Source: Arthrobacter zhaoxinii
Lineage (GTDB): Bacteria; Actinomycetota; Actinomycetes; Actinomycetales; Micrococcaceae
NCBI RefSeq assembly: GCF_024385505.1
Contig: NZ_JANFLT010000002.1
Coordinates: 186,001-250,000 of the forward strand
Reading direction: 5' to 3'
DNA: 64,000 nucleotides
The notes beneath the pieces are model-generated. The model saw nothing but the letters and a program-made list of their open reading frames with translations. It was not told the DNA's origin and searched no databases. The position numbers and the translations under genes were made by a program. This document shows, in pieces, positions 1-8,423 of this stretch (position 1 is its first letter; each line of letters opens with the position of its first letter).

Positions 1-333
1 CAGTCCCACGGCCCAGCGGTGCGTAACCAGCGCGGACCGGAGTGAAGCGGCACGAACGCGCAGAGCCTGCTTCCAGCCGTGCCCGCTGTCCGGCTCCGTG
101 ACCTCCGCCCAGACCAGGTCCACCATGCCCTCGAGCAGTTCCTGCTTATTCGCCACATGCTTGTACAGCGCCATCGGCACCACGCCGAGTTCCTGGGAAA
201 GCGTGCGCATGGTGAAGCCGTCGATGCCCGCCTGATCGGCCAGTACGACGCCGGCGCGGAGCACGGCGTCCCGGTTCAGGCGCGCGCGGCGCGCGGACGC
301 TTCCTGCTGCCGTACCTTCGGTACCTGTCCCAC
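1..333 (-). CDS. TetR-family transcriptional repressor (3' end outside window)
   Basis: The reading frame starts at a GTG at 333 preceded by an AGGAAGG Shine-Dalgarno and runs off the left edge, so about 110 residues are visible. The N-terminal part is a typical TetR helix-turn-helix: a helix containing AGIDGFTMRTLSQELGV, then the recognition segment PMALYKHVANKQELLEGM. The ligand-binding domain is mostly missing, so the inducer cannot be guessed. It is divergent from the DUF4386 membrane protein at 436, and the shared 100-bp region carries two near-identical palindromes that are its probable operators. The most likely role is autorepression plus control of the rightward gene. Confidence 0.85.
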   Translation of the reverse strand, partial: MGQVPKVRQQEASARRARLNRDAVLRAGVVLADQAGIDGFTMRTLSQELGVVPMALYKHVANKQELLEGMVDLVWAEVTEPDSGHGWKQALRVRAASLRSALVTHRWAVGL

Positions 334-359
334 AGAGCCGCCTTCCTGGAATTTGGTGC

Positions 360-389
360 TTGACAGAGTGTACGTCATACACCTAGGTT
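360..389 (+). promoter_or_regulatory. Rightward sigma-70-type promoter
   Basis: A perfect -35 TTGACA (360-365) and a -10-like TAGGTT (384-389), separated by 18 bp, point towards the gene at 436. The spacer contains the first of two palindromic operators, so a bound repressor would block RNA polymerase. Promoter activity is inferred from the match only. Confidence 0.5.
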
Positions 390-415
390 CGTCGCATCAG
401 GTGTACGCAGTACAC
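368..415. promoter_or_regulatory. Twin palindromic operators for the adjacent TetR regulator
   Basis: Two 15-bp palindromes share the arms GTGTA and TACAC: GTGTACGTCATACAC at 368-382 and GTGTACGCAGTACAC at 401-415. Their centres are 33 bp apart, about three helical turns, so two dimers would sit on the same face. The first lies in the promoter spacer and the second just after the expected transcription start. Position in the tetR/DUF4386 divergent region suggests control of both genes. Confidence 0.65.
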
Positions 416-435
416 CTTCGGCCGACAGGAGCACC

Positions 436-1164
436 ATGCACGCCTCCAACCGGACCGCCCGGACCGCCGGGATCCTCTTCCTCCTCACCTTCGCCTCCGC
501 CATCGCCGGGGCTGCGCTCTACGCACCGCTGCTGACCGACCCGGACTACGTCGCCGGACCCGGTGCGGACACCCGGATCCTGCTCGGAGCGGTCTGCGAA
601 CTGGTGCTGATCGTCGCGAACATCGGCACCGCCGTCGTGCTGTTCCCCGTCCTCCGCCGGCACAGCGAGACCGCTGCGGTCGGCTATGTCGCGGCGCGAA
701 TCATGGAATGCGCGCTGATTGCCGTCGGGATCCTCAGCGTGCTCACCGCCGTGACGCTGCGGCAGAGCGCCGGGGCCGACGCCGGGGAGTATCTTCCCGT
801 TGCCCGGGCGCTGGTGGCGGTGCACGGCTGGACCTTCCTGCTCGGCCCGGGGTTCGTGGTGGGCATCGGTAACGGGCTGCTGCTGGGGTTCCTGATGTAC
901 CGCTCGCACCTGGTGCCGCGGCCGATGGCCCTGTTCGGCCTGATTGGCGGTCCGCTGATGTCACTGTCCGGCCTGGCCGTGCTTTTCGGCGCCTACGGGC
1001 AGTCCTCGGTGCCGTCCGCGCTGGCCACCCTTCCGGAGATCATCTGGGAGGCCTCGCTGGGGATTTACCTGACAGTGGCCGGCTTCCGCCGGCCGCGGAA
1101 GGCCCGCACGGACAGGGTGCTTCCGCGCCACTCTGTGCGCCGGCTCGTCGGCATGCTCCACTGA
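436..1164 (+). CDS. DUF4386-family integral membrane protein
   Basis: A 242-residue protein with about six hydrophobic segments. The N-terminus (RTARTAGILFLLTFASAIAG) and the following pattern match the DUF4386 family, whose function is unknown. The ATG is preceded by CAGGAG. The C-terminal 20 residues are basic and probably cytoplasmic. The gene is divergent from a TetR repressor with twin operators in between, so it is probably induced by the TetR ligand. Aldehyde dehydrogenase follows 42 bp downstream and could be co-transcribed. Family assignment is good; function is open. Confidence 0.8.
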   Translation: MHASNRTARTAGILFLLTFASAIAGAALYAPLLTDPDYVAGPGADTRILLGAVCELVLIVANIGTAVVLFPVLRRHSETAAVGYVAARIMECALIAVGILSVLTAVTLRQSAGADAGEYLPVARALVAVHGWTFLLGPGFVVGIGNGLLLGFLMYRSHLVPRPMALFGLIGGPLMSLSGLAVLFGAYGQSSVPSALATLPEIIWEASLGIYLTVAGFRRPRKARTDRVLPRHSVRRLVGMLH

Positions 1165-1206
1165 TCCCTGACAAGCAACCACGCCCCAATGAAGGAGCAC
1201 ACCCCC

Positions 1207-2634
1207 ATGCCCGCCTCCGAATCTTCCCTCACTAGCTACGCGGACCTGCTCGCCGCCGTAGCCCCCGCCGGCGACTCCCGGCCGATTCTCGATCCGGCCA
1301 CCGGTGAACTCGTCGCCGAGGCCCCAGTGCACACCGTCGATGATCTCGAAAAAGCCGTCGCCGCCGCCCGCGCCGCCCAGCCGTCCTGGGCCGGCCTCGG
1401 CCATTCCGGCCGCCGGGAATCGCTGAACCGCGCGGCCGACGCCATTGACGCCGCTGCCGAAGGGCTCGCCGAGCTCCTCTCCCGCGAGCAGGGCAAGCCG
1501 CTGAACGGACCGAACGCCCGCTTCGAGGTCGGCGGGGCAGCCGCGTGGCTGCGCGCCGCGGCGTTGTTCGATCTGGAGCCCGAGGTGCTGGTGGACGACG
1601 ACGGCGGCCGCGCCGAACTGCATTACCGCCCCCTCGGCGTCGTGGGCGCCATCGGGCCGTGGAACTGGCCCATGATGATCAGCATCTGGCAGCTCGCCCC
1701 CGCCCTGCGGATGGGCAACACCGTGGTGATGAAGCCCTCCGAATACACTCCCCTGTCCGTGCTCGCCCTGGCGGCCGTACTCAACCAGGTACTGCCGGCC
1801 GATGTGCTGCATGTGGTCTCCGGCGGCCGCGACGTCGGAGAAACCCTCGCCGCCCACCCGGACGTGGACAAGATCATGTTCACCGGGTCCACCGCCACCG
1901 GCAAGGCCATCATCCGCTCCTCCGCGGACACCGTGAAGCGCCTGACCCTGGAGCTCGGCGGCAACGACGCCGGCATCGTCCTGCCCGACGCCGATCCAAA
2001 GACCATTGCCGAAGGCCTGTTCTGGGGTGCGTTCATCAACACCGGACAGACCTGCGCCGCGATGAAGCGCCTCTACGTGCACGAGGACATCTACGACGAC
2101 GTCGTCACCTCCCTCGCCGAGGTCGCCAAGGCCATGCCGATGGGCGTGGGCCTGGACGAAAACAACGTGCTCGGCCCGCTGCAGAACAAGGCCCAGTACG
2201 ACATCGTCGCGCAGCTGGTGGACGCCGCCCGCGACGCCGGCGCCCGTATTGTGCTCGGCGGCAATCCGGAGCAGGACCAGCCCGGCTACTTCTACCCCGC
2301 AACGCTGGTGGCGGACATCGACAATGACAATCCGCTGGTCGCCCGGGAACAGTTCGGCCCGGCCCTGCCCATCATCCGGTACTCCACCGTGGACGAAGCA
2401 GTGGAGATGGCCAACGGGCTCGACGTCGGCCTCGGCGCCTCCGTCTGGTCCTCGGACAAGGATGCCGCCCGCGAGGTGGCCGCCCGCATACAGGCCGGCA
2501 CCGTCTGGATCAACAAGCACGGCGCCGTTGATCCGCGGGTTCCCTTCGGCGGCGCGAAGCAGTCCGGCTACGGGCTCGAATTCGGCGTCGAAGGCCTCAA
2601 GCATCTGGGCGCCCCGCAGGTCATCAGCTACTGA
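1207..2634 (+). CDS. NAD(P)-dependent aldehyde dehydrogenase
   Basis: A 475-residue ALDH-superfamily protein of normal length that oxidises an aldehyde to the carboxylate. Visible hallmarks are the Rossmann-proximal motif GPWNWP near residue 150, the VMKPSEYTP cofactor segment, catalytic Glu249 in LELGGN and nucleophile Cys283 in GQTCAA. I chose ATG 1207 because AAGGAG lies 9 bases before it; an in-frame ATG at 1189 has no comparable site. It precedes a GMC alcohol oxidoreductase by 86 bp, so the pair could carry an alcohol through aldehyde to acid. Its sequence does not identify the substrate, and betaine aldehyde is not specifically supported. Confidence 0.9.
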   Translation: MPASESSLTSYADLLAAVAPAGDSRPILDPATGELVAEAPVHTVDDLEKAVAAARAAQPSWAGLGHSGRRESLNRAADAIDAAAEGLAELLSREQGKPLNGPNARFEVGGAAAWLRAAALFDLEPEVLVDDDGGRAELHYRPLGVVGAIGPWNWPMMISIWQLAPALRMGNTVVMKPSEYTPLSVLALAAVLNQVLPADVLHVVSGGRDVGETLAAHPDVDKIMFTGSTATGKAIIRSSADTVKRLTLELGGNDAGIVLPDADPKTIAEGLFWGAFINTGQTCAAMKRLYVHEDIYDDVVTSLAEVAKAMPMGVGLDENNVLGPLQNKAQYDIVAQLVDAARDAGARIVLGGNPEQDQPGYFYPATLVADIDNDNPLVAREQFGPALPIIRYSTVDEAVEMANGLDVGLGASVWSSDKDAAREVAARIQAGTVWINKHGAVDPRVPFGGAKQSGYGLEFGVEGLKHLGAPQVISY

Positions 2635-2720
2635 TCCCCCCATACCCGCGGTGTCGGACCGGGGTTCCCCCCTCACCGGCCCGGCACCGTGTTGTCCTTC
2701 CCCGCAGTGAAAGGTTCTCC

Positions 2721-4232
2721 GTGAACTCCTACATCGTCATCGGCGCCGGTTCCGCCGGCTGCGTGATTGCCCGCCGGCTGCTCGACGCCGGCCACACCGT
2801 CACCGTCCTGGAAGCGGGCGGCGAGGACACCAACCCGGTGATCGCCGACGTCCACGCCGCCGGCGGCCTGTGGCACGGCCCCGAGGACTGGGACTACTAC
2901 ACGGTGGAGCAGCCCGGCGCCTCGAACCGGAAGATCCATCTGCCCCGCGGCAAGGTCCTGGGCGGCTCGCACGCCCTGAACGCAACCATCTGGGTCCGCG
3001 GCGCCAAGCAGGACTACGACACCTGGAACTACCTCGGCTGCCCGGGCTGGGGCTGGGAGGACGTGCTTCCGGTCTTCCGCGCCATCGAGAACTACGACGG
3101 CGGCGCCTCCGAAAGCCGCGGCACCGACGGCCCGCTCGACGTCGTCGGGGATTTCCCGATGAACCCGGTACAGGAGTCCATCCTGGCCGGCGCCGCGGAA
3201 ATGGGGATCAAGCTCAACGAGGACTACAACTCCGGGGACGTGGAGGGTGCCTCGAAGATGCAGCTGAACATCCGGGACGGGAAGCGCTTCAACACCTGGC
3301 ATGCGTACCTCCGCCCGGTGGCCAATGACCCGCGGCTGACCCTGCTGACCGGGGCCACCGTGCGGCGGCTGCTGATCGAGGACGGCGCCGTGACCGGCGT
3401 CGAGTTCGAGCAAGACGGCGAGGTGCGGACTGTCCGCGCCGACGAGACCGTGCTGGCCGGCGGCGCGTTCGGCTCCCCCGAGGTGCTGCTGCGTTCGGGC
3501 ATCGGACCGGCCGAGGAGCTGCGGCAGGCCGGCGTCGAACCCGTCCTGGATCTGCCCGGCGTCGGCAAGAACCTGCATGACCATCTGCTCTCCCCGGTCA
3601 TCTTCACCACCACGGCCAAGCCCGTGCCGGCACCGGAGGTGGGCGCGGCGGAGACGCATCTGTTCTGGAAATCCCGTCCGGACCTGGCGGTGCCGGACAC
3701 CCAGCCCATCCACTTCTCACTGCCGATGTATTTCCTGGACTCGATGAGCGGACCGGACAACGGGTTCTCGCTGGTGGCCGGCATTGTCCGTCCGCTCAGC
3801 CGCGGCGAAATCACGCTTTCCGGACCTGAACCGGAAGACCCCATCCGCATTGATCTGGGCGCCCTCACGGAGCAGGCGGACGTGGACTCGCTGGCAGCTT
3901 CCGTCCGGCAGTGCCGCGAACTGGGCCGAACCGCTGCCCTGGCCGGGGAATGGGGTGCGGAGGAGGTCTACCCCGGTCCGGAGGTCTCGGACAGTGCCGA
4001 AGACCTGGAGCAGTACGTCCGGGACACTGCCGTGACCTATCACCACCAGGTCGGCACCTGCAAGATGGGTCTGGATGCCCTGGCCGTGGTGGATCCGCGG
4101 ACTCTGCAGGTGCACGGGATGTCCGGCCTGCGGATCGCCGACGCCTCGGTCATGCCGCTGGTACCCACGGGCAACACCAACGCACCCACCATCATGATCG
4201 CCGAGCGGGCCGCGGAGATGATCCTGAGCTAG
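2721..4232 (+). CDS. GMC-family FAD-dependent alcohol oxidoreductase
   Basis: A 503-residue glucose-methanol-choline family flavoprotein. The N-terminal FAD-binding motif is GAGSAG (residues 8-13), followed by the GMC signature GGSHALNATIWVRG. The C-terminal active-site region YHHQVGTCKMG carries the catalytic histidine (about residue 441-442), and GNTNAPTIM follows. The start is GTG with AAAGG upstream. It oxidises a primary alcohol, passing electrons to O2 or a carrier. It lies directly after an aldehyde dehydrogenase, which supports a two-step alcohol oxidation. It could be called choline dehydrogenase-like, but nothing here proves choline as substrate. Confidence 0.88.
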   Translation: MNSYIVIGAGSAGCVIARRLLDAGHTVTVLEAGGEDTNPVIADVHAAGGLWHGPEDWDYYTVEQPGASNRKIHLPRGKVLGGSHALNATIWVRGAKQDYDTWNYLGCPGWGWEDVLPVFRAIENYDGGASESRGTDGPLDVVGDFPMNPVQESILAGAAEMGIKLNEDYNSGDVEGASKMQLNIRDGKRFNTWHAYLRPVANDPRLTLLTGATVRRLLIEDGAVTGVEFEQDGEVRTVRADETVLAGGAFGSPEVLLRSGIGPAEELRQAGVEPVLDLPGVGKNLHDHLLSPVIFTTTAKPVPAPEVGAAETHLFWKSRPDLAVPDTQPIHFSLPMYFLDSMSGPDNGFSLVAGIVRPLSRGEITLSGPEPEDPIRIDLGALTEQADVDSLAASVRQCRELGRTAALAGEWGAEEVYPGPEVSDSAEDLEQYVRDTAVTYHHQVGTCKMGLDALAVVDPRTLQVHGMSGLRIADASVMPLVPTGNTNAPTIMIAERAAEMILS

Positions 4233-4262
4233 TCCCCAGCGGCTCCATAAAGAGGAGAGGCC

Positions 4263-5303
4263 ATGCGGGGTTCAGCACTGATCGTTGGAGCGGGTATTGC
4301 AGGAACCGCAGTTGCGCGGGGGCTGCTCCTCGCCGGATGGTCGGTCCAGGTGCTGGAACGCGGTGCAAACCTGCCCGGCAGCGGAACGGCGCTGGCCATG
4401 TGGCCCGAGGCGATGCGGGCTCTCGACGCATTGGGTGCCGGTGACGCAGTCCGCGCCGGTTCGGTGGAAGAGCACGGCGCACGGATCCTGAAACCCGACG
4501 GCAGCCAGGTTGCGGCCATGGGTCGCAGCCGGACCGCTCGCTTTGTCCCACGCACCGTCCTGCTGGACGCTCTCTCCGGGGATTTGCCCGCCGGAGTTAT
4601 CGAATGGAATTCGCCGGTCGCTGAGCCCTCAACCCTGCCCTCTGCCGATGTTGTGGTGGCCGCCGACGGCATCTTCAGCCGCCTGCGCACCGCCTGCAAC
4701 GGAATATCGCCCCGGGCGCTGGGAACAGTGGCCTTTCGCGGCGTTGTCCCCGGCCCGGCCGGCGGGGTCAGCGAGACGTGGGGGCACGGCCGGCTGTTCG
4801 GCATTACGCCGCTGGATGCCGGCAGCACTAACTGGTTTGCCTGTCTCCGCTCCACCGACCTTCCTCCGCTGGGTTCCCCGGAGGCTATCGGCGCCCAGGG
4901 GGCAGACCTGCTGCGCAGCCTCTACCGCGGGTGGCATCCGGACGTCGCCCGGGTTCTGGGAAAACTGGACGGAAGCCCGCTAGATTACCGGGAGCTGTTC
5001 GACGTTCCGCCGCTCGCGTCCTATATTTCCGGCAACTTGGCGCTGCTGGGCGACGCTGCGCACGGCATGGCACCGAACCTTGGCCGCGGCGCCTGCGAGG
5101 CTCTTCTGGACGCGGTTGCCCTGATTGACGCACTCAGCTCGGCTCCCGACGTTACCGCCGGCCTGCAGCGCTACGACGCCGGCCGGCGTCGGCGGGGAAA
5201 CCTCATGGTCCGGGCGGCACGGCTGCTGAACCGTGTCGCCACGGCCGAGCATTTCACCGGAGCCCGCAACCTCGCGATGGCCGCCGGGGCACGGTTCGCC
5301 TAG
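4263..5303 (+). CDS. FAD-dependent monooxygenase (aromatic-hydroxylase fold)
   Basis: A 346-residue class A flavoprotein monooxygenase. GAGIAG at residues 9-14 binds the FAD ADP moiety, and the second FAD/ribose motif GDAAHGMAPNLGRG contains Asp264. The length fits the smaller members of the group (salicylate or zeaxanthin-epoxidase-like). A strong AGAGGAG precedes the ATG, and only 30 bp separate it from the GMC gene, so co-transcription is likely. It presumably hydroxylates an organic substrate with NAD(P)H and O2; the substrate is not inferable. Confidence 0.82.
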   Translation: MRGSALIVGAGIAGTAVARGLLLAGWSVQVLERGANLPGSGTALAMWPEAMRALDALGAGDAVRAGSVEEHGARILKPDGSQVAAMGRSRTARFVPRTVLLDALSGDLPAGVIEWNSPVAEPSTLPSADVVVAADGIFSRLRTACNGISPRALGTVAFRGVVPGPAGGVSETWGHGRLFGITPLDAGSTNWFACLRSTDLPPLGSPEAIGAQGADLLRSLYRGWHPDVARVLGKLDGSPLDYRELFDVPPLASYISGNLALLGDAAHGMAPNLGRGACEALLDAVALIDALSSAPDVTAGLQRYDAGRRRRGNLMVRAARLLNRVATAEHFTGARNLAMAAGARFA

Positions 5304-5458
5304 TACTTTCCGCCGCCCCGAAGCCGCCGCAAAGCCGCCGTCAGGGGCGCCGTTGACGTCCCGGGGAATTCCACCGCAGCAGGAGCAGTTTCCTCTTTTG
5401 AGGGGCTGCCGGAGGACATCCGTGCCAGTCCAGCCGAACATCATCGAAGGGATACGCA

Positions 5459-6175
5459 ATGTCGACATTGGGAATCATTGGGAGCGGGAACATCGGATCC
5501 GCGGTTGCGCGGCTCGCGGTTGCGGCGGGCATGAACGTCGTTATTGCCAACTCGCGGGGACCTGAAACGCTCTCGGACCTGGTAGCCGAGCTCGGGCCGC
5601 TTGCCCAGGCCGGCACGGTGGAAGACGCCGCGAAACTCGGCGACGCCGTCGTGCTTTCCATTCCGCTGAACGCGGTTTCCGCTCTTCCGGACGGACTCCT
5701 GGCCGGCAAGATCGTCCTGGACACCAGCAATTACTACCCGTCCCGGGACGGGCGCATCGCCGAGCTTGATGACAGCACGGTGACCACCAGCGAACTGGTG
5801 CAGAGCCGGCTTCCCGGAGCGCAGTATGTCAAGGCCTTCAACAACATCCTGGCCCACCACCTTCCGCTTCTGGCCCGTCCCGCCGGGTCCGCTGACCGCT
5901 CCGCGCTGCCCATCGCCTCCGACGATGACACGGCCAAGGCTGAGGCGGCGGCGCTCATCGACGGGCTGGGCTACGACGTCGTCGACGCCGGCACCGTCGC
6001 CGAGAGCTGGAAGTTCGAGCCGGACTCCGCAGGCTACACCCGTCTTTACCTCGCGGATGCCAGCACACCCGACGACCAGCTGATGAGCTCGGATCCGGGC
6101 ACAACACCCAAGGAGAAGGTCGAATCCGCGCTGGCGTCGGCCACCCGGGTGAACGTTGCCGACCGTCTCTTCTAG
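5459..6175 (+). CDS. NADPH-dependent F420 reductase-like Rossmann protein
   Basis: A 238-residue protein beginning with the dinucleotide-binding loop IIGSGNIGSA (residues 6-15), then NSRG and the segment VLSIPLNAVSALP, a pattern typical of the F420:NADP oxidoreductase / NAD(P)-binding family (NpdG-like). GAAGG precedes the ATG. The family swaps hydride between NADP(H) and coenzyme F420 or acts on other substrates; which applies here cannot be told. The 155-bp gap from the upstream monooxygenase suggests a separate promoter, and a GC-rich hairpin follows. Confidence 0.72.
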   Translation: MSTLGIIGSGNIGSAVARLAVAAGMNVVIANSRGPETLSDLVAELGPLAQAGTVEDAAKLGDAVVLSIPLNAVSALPDGLLAGKIVLDTSNYYPSRDGRIAELDDSTVTTSELVQSRLPGAQYVKAFNNILAHHLPLLARPAGSADRSALPIASDDDTAKAEAAALIDGLGYDVVDAGTVAESWKFEPDSAGYTRLYLADASTPDDQLMSSDPGTTPKEKVESALASATRVNVADRLF

Positions 6176-6191
6176 GCGGTAGCTAGCTGGG

Positions 6192-6226
6192 TGCGCGGCG
6201 GCCGGGTGCGATCCGGGCGCCGCGCA
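6192..6226. terminator. Bidirectional GC-rich hairpin
   Basis: Perfect 9-bp arms TGCGCGGCG (6192-6200) and CGCCGCGCA (6218-6226) flank a 17-base loop between two convergent genes. There is no long T-run, which is usual for actinobacterial terminators. Confidence 0.45.
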
Positions 6227-6250
6227 GGCCGTCGCGCAGCAAACACCGCC

Positions 6251-6790
6251 TCAGCCCACGGCGTAGGTCACCCGGACTCCCCCGTTGTCGAGGCGCTGTT
6301 CCCGCAGCAGGCGAAGGTTCAGCGACAACCCGTCGGGCAGGGCCCGCGTGCCGCCGCCGGCAATGACCGGACAGATCACCAGCGACACAACGTCCACCAG
6401 GCCCATCCGCATAGCGCTCTTGGCCAGCTCCGGACCGCCGATCGTCACGTTTCCCGCGGCCTTGGCCCGCTCCACGGCATCCCGTGTCAGGGCAGATTCC
6501 AGGGTGGTCCGGCCGGTGTAAACCTCCGGGAGTGTGGAGGAAAACACCACCTTGGGCACCGCCGTCCAGGCCGCCGCGAACCGGTCCGTCCCCGGCGGCC
6601 CTCCGGCCAAGGCTGGATCGGTTTCCCAGACGGCCATGGTTTCGTACATCCGCCGCCCGTAGAGCACGGCGGCCGCGTCCTCCAGGTCCTCGGAATGTGA
6701 AACAAGAAAATCCTCGGTCGGCTCCAGCCAGGCGAAGTTACCGTCAGCGTCGGCGCTGTATCCGTCCAGTGAGCAGTTCATGGAGTACAT
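6251..6790 (-). CDS. Dihydrofolate-reductase/RibD-C-domain-like protein
   Basis: About 179 residues of the RibD C-terminal / bacterial DHFR superfamily. Visible are SLDGYSADADGNFAWL near the N-terminus, the substrate/NADPH region LYGRRMYETM, a glycine-rich NVTIGGPELA and ICPVIAGGGTRAL. These small NADPH-binding reductases are common in actinobacteria and rarely characterised. The ATG at 6790 is favoured since GAAGGG lies 12 bases upstream; ATG 6802 is also possible. It stands alone, convergent with the F420-reductase-like gene. Confidence 0.78.
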   Translation of the reverse strand: MYSMNCSLDGYSADADGNFAWLEPTEDFLVSHSEDLEDAAAVLYGRRMYETMAVWETDPALAGGPPGTDRFAAAWTAVPKVVFSSTLPEVYTGRTTLESALTRDAVERAKAAGNVTIGGPELAKSAMRMGLVDVVSLVICPVIAGGGTRALPDGLSLNLRLLREQRLDNGGVRVTYAVG

Positions 6791-6869
6791 CAGGGATCCC
6801 ATCCCTTCACTCAACCCCCGGGTCTTCCCGCTGCACAAGGGTGCCGGAACGCAGGGGTGTGCGGCGGTC

Positions 6870-8420
6870 CTACTTCGGCCGCGAGTACATCACCAGCAGG
6901 ACGCAGACCGCGGAAAAGCCCGCCTGCGCCAGGAGCAGCACCATAGGAACGTAGCCCAGGAACAGGCCCAGCAGCAGCGGCACCGCGGCCAGCAGAATGG
7001 TGTCCAGCCCCTGCGCCAGCGATCCGGTCTGCGCGGTGGGCACCGGCCCGAACACGGTTTCCACCGGCGGAGCGGTCCAGTCGGGCAGTGGCCGGTAGGC
7101 ACCCCGCACCGCCGCGGCGCCGAACCCGATCCCGGCGAGCGCACCAAGCCCGATCAACGCCGGAGTGCCCGTGCCCAGCAGCACCAGGACGGCGCAGAAC
7201 ACAGCGGACCAGAGTGCCAGGACGGCGGCGGGCAGGACCGTGCGGCTCAGCCGGACCAGTGCCGGGGACAGCGGCAGCAGGGCGTCCAGGCCCGGGGTGA
7301 TGGCGGTCTGCCGGGCCAGGGCACCCGGGGCCGGAACCACCGCGCAGACGGTGAGCAGGATGATGACCAGCTGCAGCGGCGCCGGCTGCTGGCCGGCGGT
7401 AAGCAGCACGGCCACGCACAGCAGGAGCAGCAGCACGGGACGCCCCCAGATCCCCGGGGTGCGCAGAAACGCGGTGGCATCGGCCCGCAGCAGCGCACTG
7501 AACGGAGTGCGCGCGCCCTTCGCGTACCAGCGCCGGGCACGGGAAGACGTCCTTCCGGGCGTCCCGGCGAACGCCCGTCCCAGCTCATTGGTGTCCATCA
7601 GGTACAGCGCGGCACCGGCATGCCCGGACACCCCGCCGCCGCGGATCAGTTCCCGGCCCGGGATCTCACCCATCCGCGTAAACACCAGCACTCCCAGTCC
7701 GACGACGGCGGCCAACGCCGCGGCGGCAGGCTCCAGTTCCCCGGCCGCGGCTCTCCGGGGCAGGAAACTCAGCAGGGCCAGCAGCACCAGCCCGCCGGCC
7801 GCACCCGCTGCTCCCGCCGGGAAACCGTTCCCGGCAGACTGCCGCAGCGCCGCCAGCAGCAGCGCGCAGGCCGCGGCCAACCCGAAGACGGCAGCGCCGA
7901 GGAACTGCCCTTCCACCGTTGCCGCCAGATCCGTAATGAAGCCGACCGGCAGATACAGGACCGCACCCGCGGCCCAGACCAGGCCCACCCGTCGGACCAG
8001 CCCTCCGACGAGAAACGGACGCCGCTCCACAGGCAGGCTCAGCCACCAGTACCCCTCGGCCGACGCGACGGCCACCGGCCCGAGCTTCCGCGCCCCCGCC
8101 ATCACAGCGGCCAGCGCGGCGAACAGCAGCACGGTCGCCGCGGCGCCGTCGGGCAGGGCGGTCCATTCCGCGGTCACAACGGTGCGGCGGCCGCCGGTGC
8201 CGGTCCCCAGGGCCTTCGCGACCTCGTTCCGCATCGCCAGCACCAGTCCCCCGGCCAGGGCGAGGATGGTCCCGGCGCCCAGCAGTGTGGCATAGGCATC
8301 CAGCAGCACATCCCGGACACGGACACTGCCGCGGCGGATGTCCCGCGAGGCAACGCGCGTATAGCGGGCCGGATTGAACTCCGTGGGTAATGGATCGGCA
8401 GACGCTTCGGTCCGGGCCAC
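6870..8420 (-). CDS. Multi-pass membrane protein, permease of an ABC exporter (DUF6297-like)
   Basis: A 516-residue protein rich in Leu/Ala/Val with roughly ten or more hydrophobic segments and short charged loops, for example VLLDAYATLLGAGTILALAGG. It is downstream of the ATP-binding gene with only 3 bases between that gene's stop and this ATG, so the two are one translational unit and probably one transporter. I think it belongs to the actinobacterial DUF6297 membrane family on general pattern, without a decisive motif. Substrate and direction are unknown; export is more likely because no binding protein is encoded beside it. Confidence 0.65.
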   Translation of the reverse strand: MARTEASADPLPTEFNPARYTRVASRDIRRGSVRVRDVLLDAYATLLGAGTILALAGGLVLAMRNEVAKALGTGTGGRRTVVTAEWTALPDGAAATVLLFAALAAVMAGARKLGPVAVASAEGYWWLSLPVERRPFLVGGLVRRVGLVWAAGAVLYLPVGFITDLAATVEGQFLGAAVFGLAAACALLLAALRQSAGNGFPAGAAGAAGGLVLLALLSFLPRRAAAGELEPAAAALAAVVGLGVLVFTRMGEIPGRELIRGGGVSGHAGAALYLMDTNELGRAFAGTPGRTSSRARRWYAKGARTPFSALLRADATAFLRTPGIWGRPVLLLLLCVAVLLTAGQQPAPLQLVIILLTVCAVVPAPGALARQTAITPGLDALLPLSPALVRLSRTVLPAAVLALWSAVFCAVLVLLGTGTPALIGLGALAGIGFGAAAVRGAYRPLPDWTAPPVETVFGPVPTAQTGSLAQGLDTILLAAVPLLLGLFLGYVPMVLLLAQAGFSAVCVLLVMYSRPK

Positions 8421-8423
8421 GGG

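Noticed and set aside
961-2676. Long open frame on the minus strand across the aldehyde dehydrogenase gene
   Set aside because: Typical antisense shadow in G+C-rich DNA: no domain, no ribosome-binding site, and the plus strand encodes an intact ALDH with all motifs.
1207-4232. betB-betA glycine betaine synthesis pair
   Set aside because: Gene types fit, but both sequences are generic for ALDH and GMC families, and no choline transporter or betI-like arrangement is seen.
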